Source: Treponema sp. UBA4377
GTDB taxonomy: Bacteria > Spirochaetota > Spirochaetia > Treponematales > Treponemataceae
Direction of reading: 5' to 3'
DNA: 30,571 bases
Assembly: GCA_002391235.1 (NCBI GenBank)
Contig: DGRX01000012.1
Location: 1-30,571 of the forward strand
Part shown: piece by piece, positions 29,124 to 30,571 of the stretch
How positions within the stretch are numbered: the stretch's first letter is position 1
How the letters are laid out: every line of letters starts with the position of its first letter
Notes under the pieces: generated by a model
Told to the model about the DNA's origin: nothing
Databases searched by the model: none
The model's input: the letters and a program-made list of their open reading frames with translations, nothing else
Made by a program: the position numbers and the translations under genes

Positions 29124-30020
29124 CTAGCCGTGAGGATGCGCTTTCTTGTAAATTTCTATCAGCTGCTGGGTGGTCACGTGAGTGTAGCGCTGGGTGGTGG
29201 AAATGCTTGAATGGCCCAGCATTTCTTGGACGACGCGGACATCGGCGCCGCCTGAAAGCATGGCCGTCGCGAAGGTGTGCCTAAAGGCGTGCGGGGAAAC
29301 ATGGCGGTTGGTTCCTTCCGGGCCTGAATAGCGCTCCACTATCCACCTGATTCCGCGCGTAGTAAGAGGGCCGCCCTTTTCGTTTACAAAAAGCGCCTTT
29401 TGGCTGGGAACTTTCAGCCGCTCCAAAAGAGCCTTGCGCTCGGGTAAATAATCTTTTAGCGCGGCCAAGGCGTCCGCCTCAAAGTAAACGATTCTGTCCT
29501 TTTTTCCCTTGCCCTTTACGACGGCGCTTTTTCCTCCGCCGGCAAAGTCGCCCAACTTTAGCGAGGCCAATTCCGCCACGCGGCAGCCGGATGAATAAAG
29601 CATTTCAAAAATCGCCTTGTCGCGGCTGGCCCATAAAAGATCTTTTTTTTCGGGAGCGGAGCAAAGCGCGTCGACTTCCGTTCCTGTCATAAAATTGGGC
29701 AAATGCTTGGGAGCCTTTAAGCTTTTTATTTGAAGCGCTGGATTGACTTTTAGCCTGCCGAACTTTTGGCTGTAGGCAAAAAGCGCTCGGACGCTTGCGA
29801 TAAAGCGGTTTATCGACGCGACAGAATATTTTTGCGCGCTCAAGGAGCCCACGCAAAAGCGCAAGTCTTGCAAAGTGACTTTGTCGATTTGAGCGTCCTC
29901 GCCGACAAATTCACAAAACTTTTTATAGTCCTCGCCGTAAGCCTTGACGGTGTTCTCCGTCATTCCGCGAACCGTGGAAAGGTAGAGCGAAAACTCTTCG
30001 CAAGAATCTTTTACCGTCAT
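29124..30020 (-). CDS. xerC: Tyrosine recombinase XerC-type
   Basis: XerC-type recombinases resolve chromosome dimers at dif with FtsK. The 298-residue product has a SAM-like N-domain (about 1-90: FSLYLSTVRGMTENTVKAYGEDYKKF) and the catalytic domain with the tyrosine-recombinase residues in order: Arg in SSGCRVAELASL, Lys in KGKGKKDRIVYF, H-x-x-R in SPHAFRHTFAT, His in LGHSS and the nucleophile Tyr in TTQRYTH. The start ATG overlaps the topA stop by ATGA, so it is coupled to topA. It could be XerD or CodV by name; the position next to topA and hslVU is the conserved one in spirochaetes and several Firmicutes. No dif site was identified. Confidence 0.93.
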   Translation of the reverse strand: MTVKDSCEEFSLYLSTVRGMTENTVKAYGEDYKKFCEFVGEDAQIDKVTLQDLRFCVGSLSAQKYSVASINRFIASVRALFAYSQKFGRLKVNPALQIKSLKAPKHLPNFMTGTEVDALCSAPEKKDLLWASRDKAIFEMLYSSGCRVAELASLKLGDFAGGGKSAVVKGKGKKDRIVYFEADALAALKDYLPERKALLERLKVPSQKALFVNEKGGPLTTRGIRWIVERYSGPEGTNRHVSPHAFRHTFATAMLSGGADVRVVQEMLGHSSISTTQRYTHVTTQQLIEIYKKAHPHG

Positions 30021-30571
30021 TTGTCCTGTTCGTCGCCGTCAGCCGAGTGCAAGTAGTCGCAGTCAGGATTAATGCAGCTCTTGTAGGCGCCGTTCTTTTT
30101 GTCGTACTTTTCGACAAGGAACCAGCCGCACTTGGGACAGTAGGAGTCGATAGGCTTAAAGTGGCTGATAAAGGTGCACTTGGGATAGTTGGTGCAGCCG
30201 TAAAAGGCCTTTCCCCTGCCCTTTGTCTTTCGCTCGACGATTTCTCCGCCGCAGCCTGGAACCGGACACTTGGCAAGCGGAACAGACTTTGTGTTGTGGC
30301 AGGCCGGAAAGCCCGAACAAGCCAAGAAAAAGCCAAAGCGGCCAAGCTTTTTAATCATAGGCTTTCCGCAAAGCTCGCAAACCTTGTCGGTTTGTTCGTC
30401 CAAAAAGCCCTTGACGCTTTCGGTCTTTTCCATCACTTGGCCCACGCGCGTTTTGAACGGCGAATAGAATTGGCCGATCATGTCGGTCCAAACCAAATCG
30501 TCCTGCTCAACTTTGTCAAGGTCGTTTTCGACTTGCGCGGTGAATTCTTCGTCGATGATTTCGGGGAAGGA
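30017..30571 (-). CDS. topA: DNA topoisomerase I, C-terminal part, partial
   Basis: The frame runs in from the right edge and ends with TGA at 30017-30019. The 184 residues start SFPEIIDEEFTAQVENDLDKVEQDD, the end of the type IA catalytic core, and continue with WTDMIGQFYSPF, then three zinc-ribbon modules: CELCGKPM..FLACSGFPAC, CPVPGCGGEI..FYGCTNYPKC and CPKCGWFLVEKYDKK..KSCINPDC. This is the zinc-finger tail of bacterial TopA, which helps to bind single-stranded DNA during relaxation of negative supercoils. The catalytic Tyr lies outside the window. The stop overlaps the xerC start. An internal GTG at 30496 is not a start. Confidence 0.96.
   Translation of the reverse strand, partial: SFPEIIDEEFTAQVENDLDKVEQDDLVWTDMIGQFYSPFKTRVGQVMEKTESVKGFLDEQTDKVCELCGKPMIKKLGRFGFFLACSGFPACHNTKSVPLAKCPVPGCGGEIVERKTKGRGKAFYGCTNYPKCTFISHFKPIDSYCPKCGWFLVEKYDKKNGAYKSCINPDCDYLHSADGDEQDK

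Noticed and set aside
28964..29284. Frame on the + strand across the hslV-xerC gap
   Set aside because: It starts in the hslV promoter, runs through the repeats and into xerC antisense; Arg/Ser/Cys-rich without family likeness.

Overview
The window looks like a chromosomal segment of a Treponema species. The evidence is the flagellar set fliF-fliG-fliH-fliI-fliJ in spirochaete order, the topA-xerC-hslV-hslU block, a UPF0164-type outer-membrane barrel protein (a treponemal family), and high average similarity of the proteins to treponemal families. The fairly high GC and the carbohydrate genes (GH133 and GH31 with an AraC regulator) would fit a gut or rumen treponeme, but the species is an inference I cannot test here.

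Layout. 1-332: end of a nucleoside (uridine-type) kinase on the + strand. 512-6573 (-): flagellar export/motor operon fliF, a small extra ORF, fliG, fliH, fliI, fliJ, driven by a clear sigma-70-type promoter. 6577-6930: a repeat-rich gap. 6931-7551 (-) and 7641-10356 (+): a divergent pair, a DUF4230 membrane protein against a degenerate-kinase-like membrane protein plus the Hsp33 chaperone. 10459-14702 (-): a large Ig-repeat/OmpA protein downstream of a UPF0164 barrel protein. 14938-15477 (+) rubrerythrin; 15542-16861 (-) enolase; 17016-18772 (+) an IscU/NifU-like scaffold with a GGGtGRT protein. 18773-19131: hairpin-rich gap. 19132-20106 (-): AT-rich pair (membrane protein, zinc ribbon-TM2 protein). 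20181-21373 (-): split chromate-transporter pair. 21502-26892: GH133 debranching-type enzyme, AraC regulator and GH31 alpha-glucosidase. 26941-30571 (-): hslU, hslV, xerC and the 3' end of topA.

How the genes work together. The left part builds the MS ring, rotor switch and export ATPase of the periplasmic flagella. The right part holds DNA topology, recombination and HslVU proteolysis. In other spirochaetes, as I know them, hslVU is followed directly by flgB-flgC-fliE-fliF; here about 20 kb of oxidative-stress, Fe-S, envelope, glycolytic and sugar-polymer genes lies between hslU and fliF, and flgB, flgC and fliE are not in the window.

The most interesting points are a small protein between fliF and fliG that looks like a FliG N-domain joined to a FliF C-terminal tail; several promoters whose -10 box lies 6-7 nt from the start codon, implying leaderless mRNAs; a pseudokinase-like membrane protein; alternating Ig modules in the giant OmpA protein; and families of dispersed intergenic palindromes, one of which contributes the stop codon of two unrelated genes.
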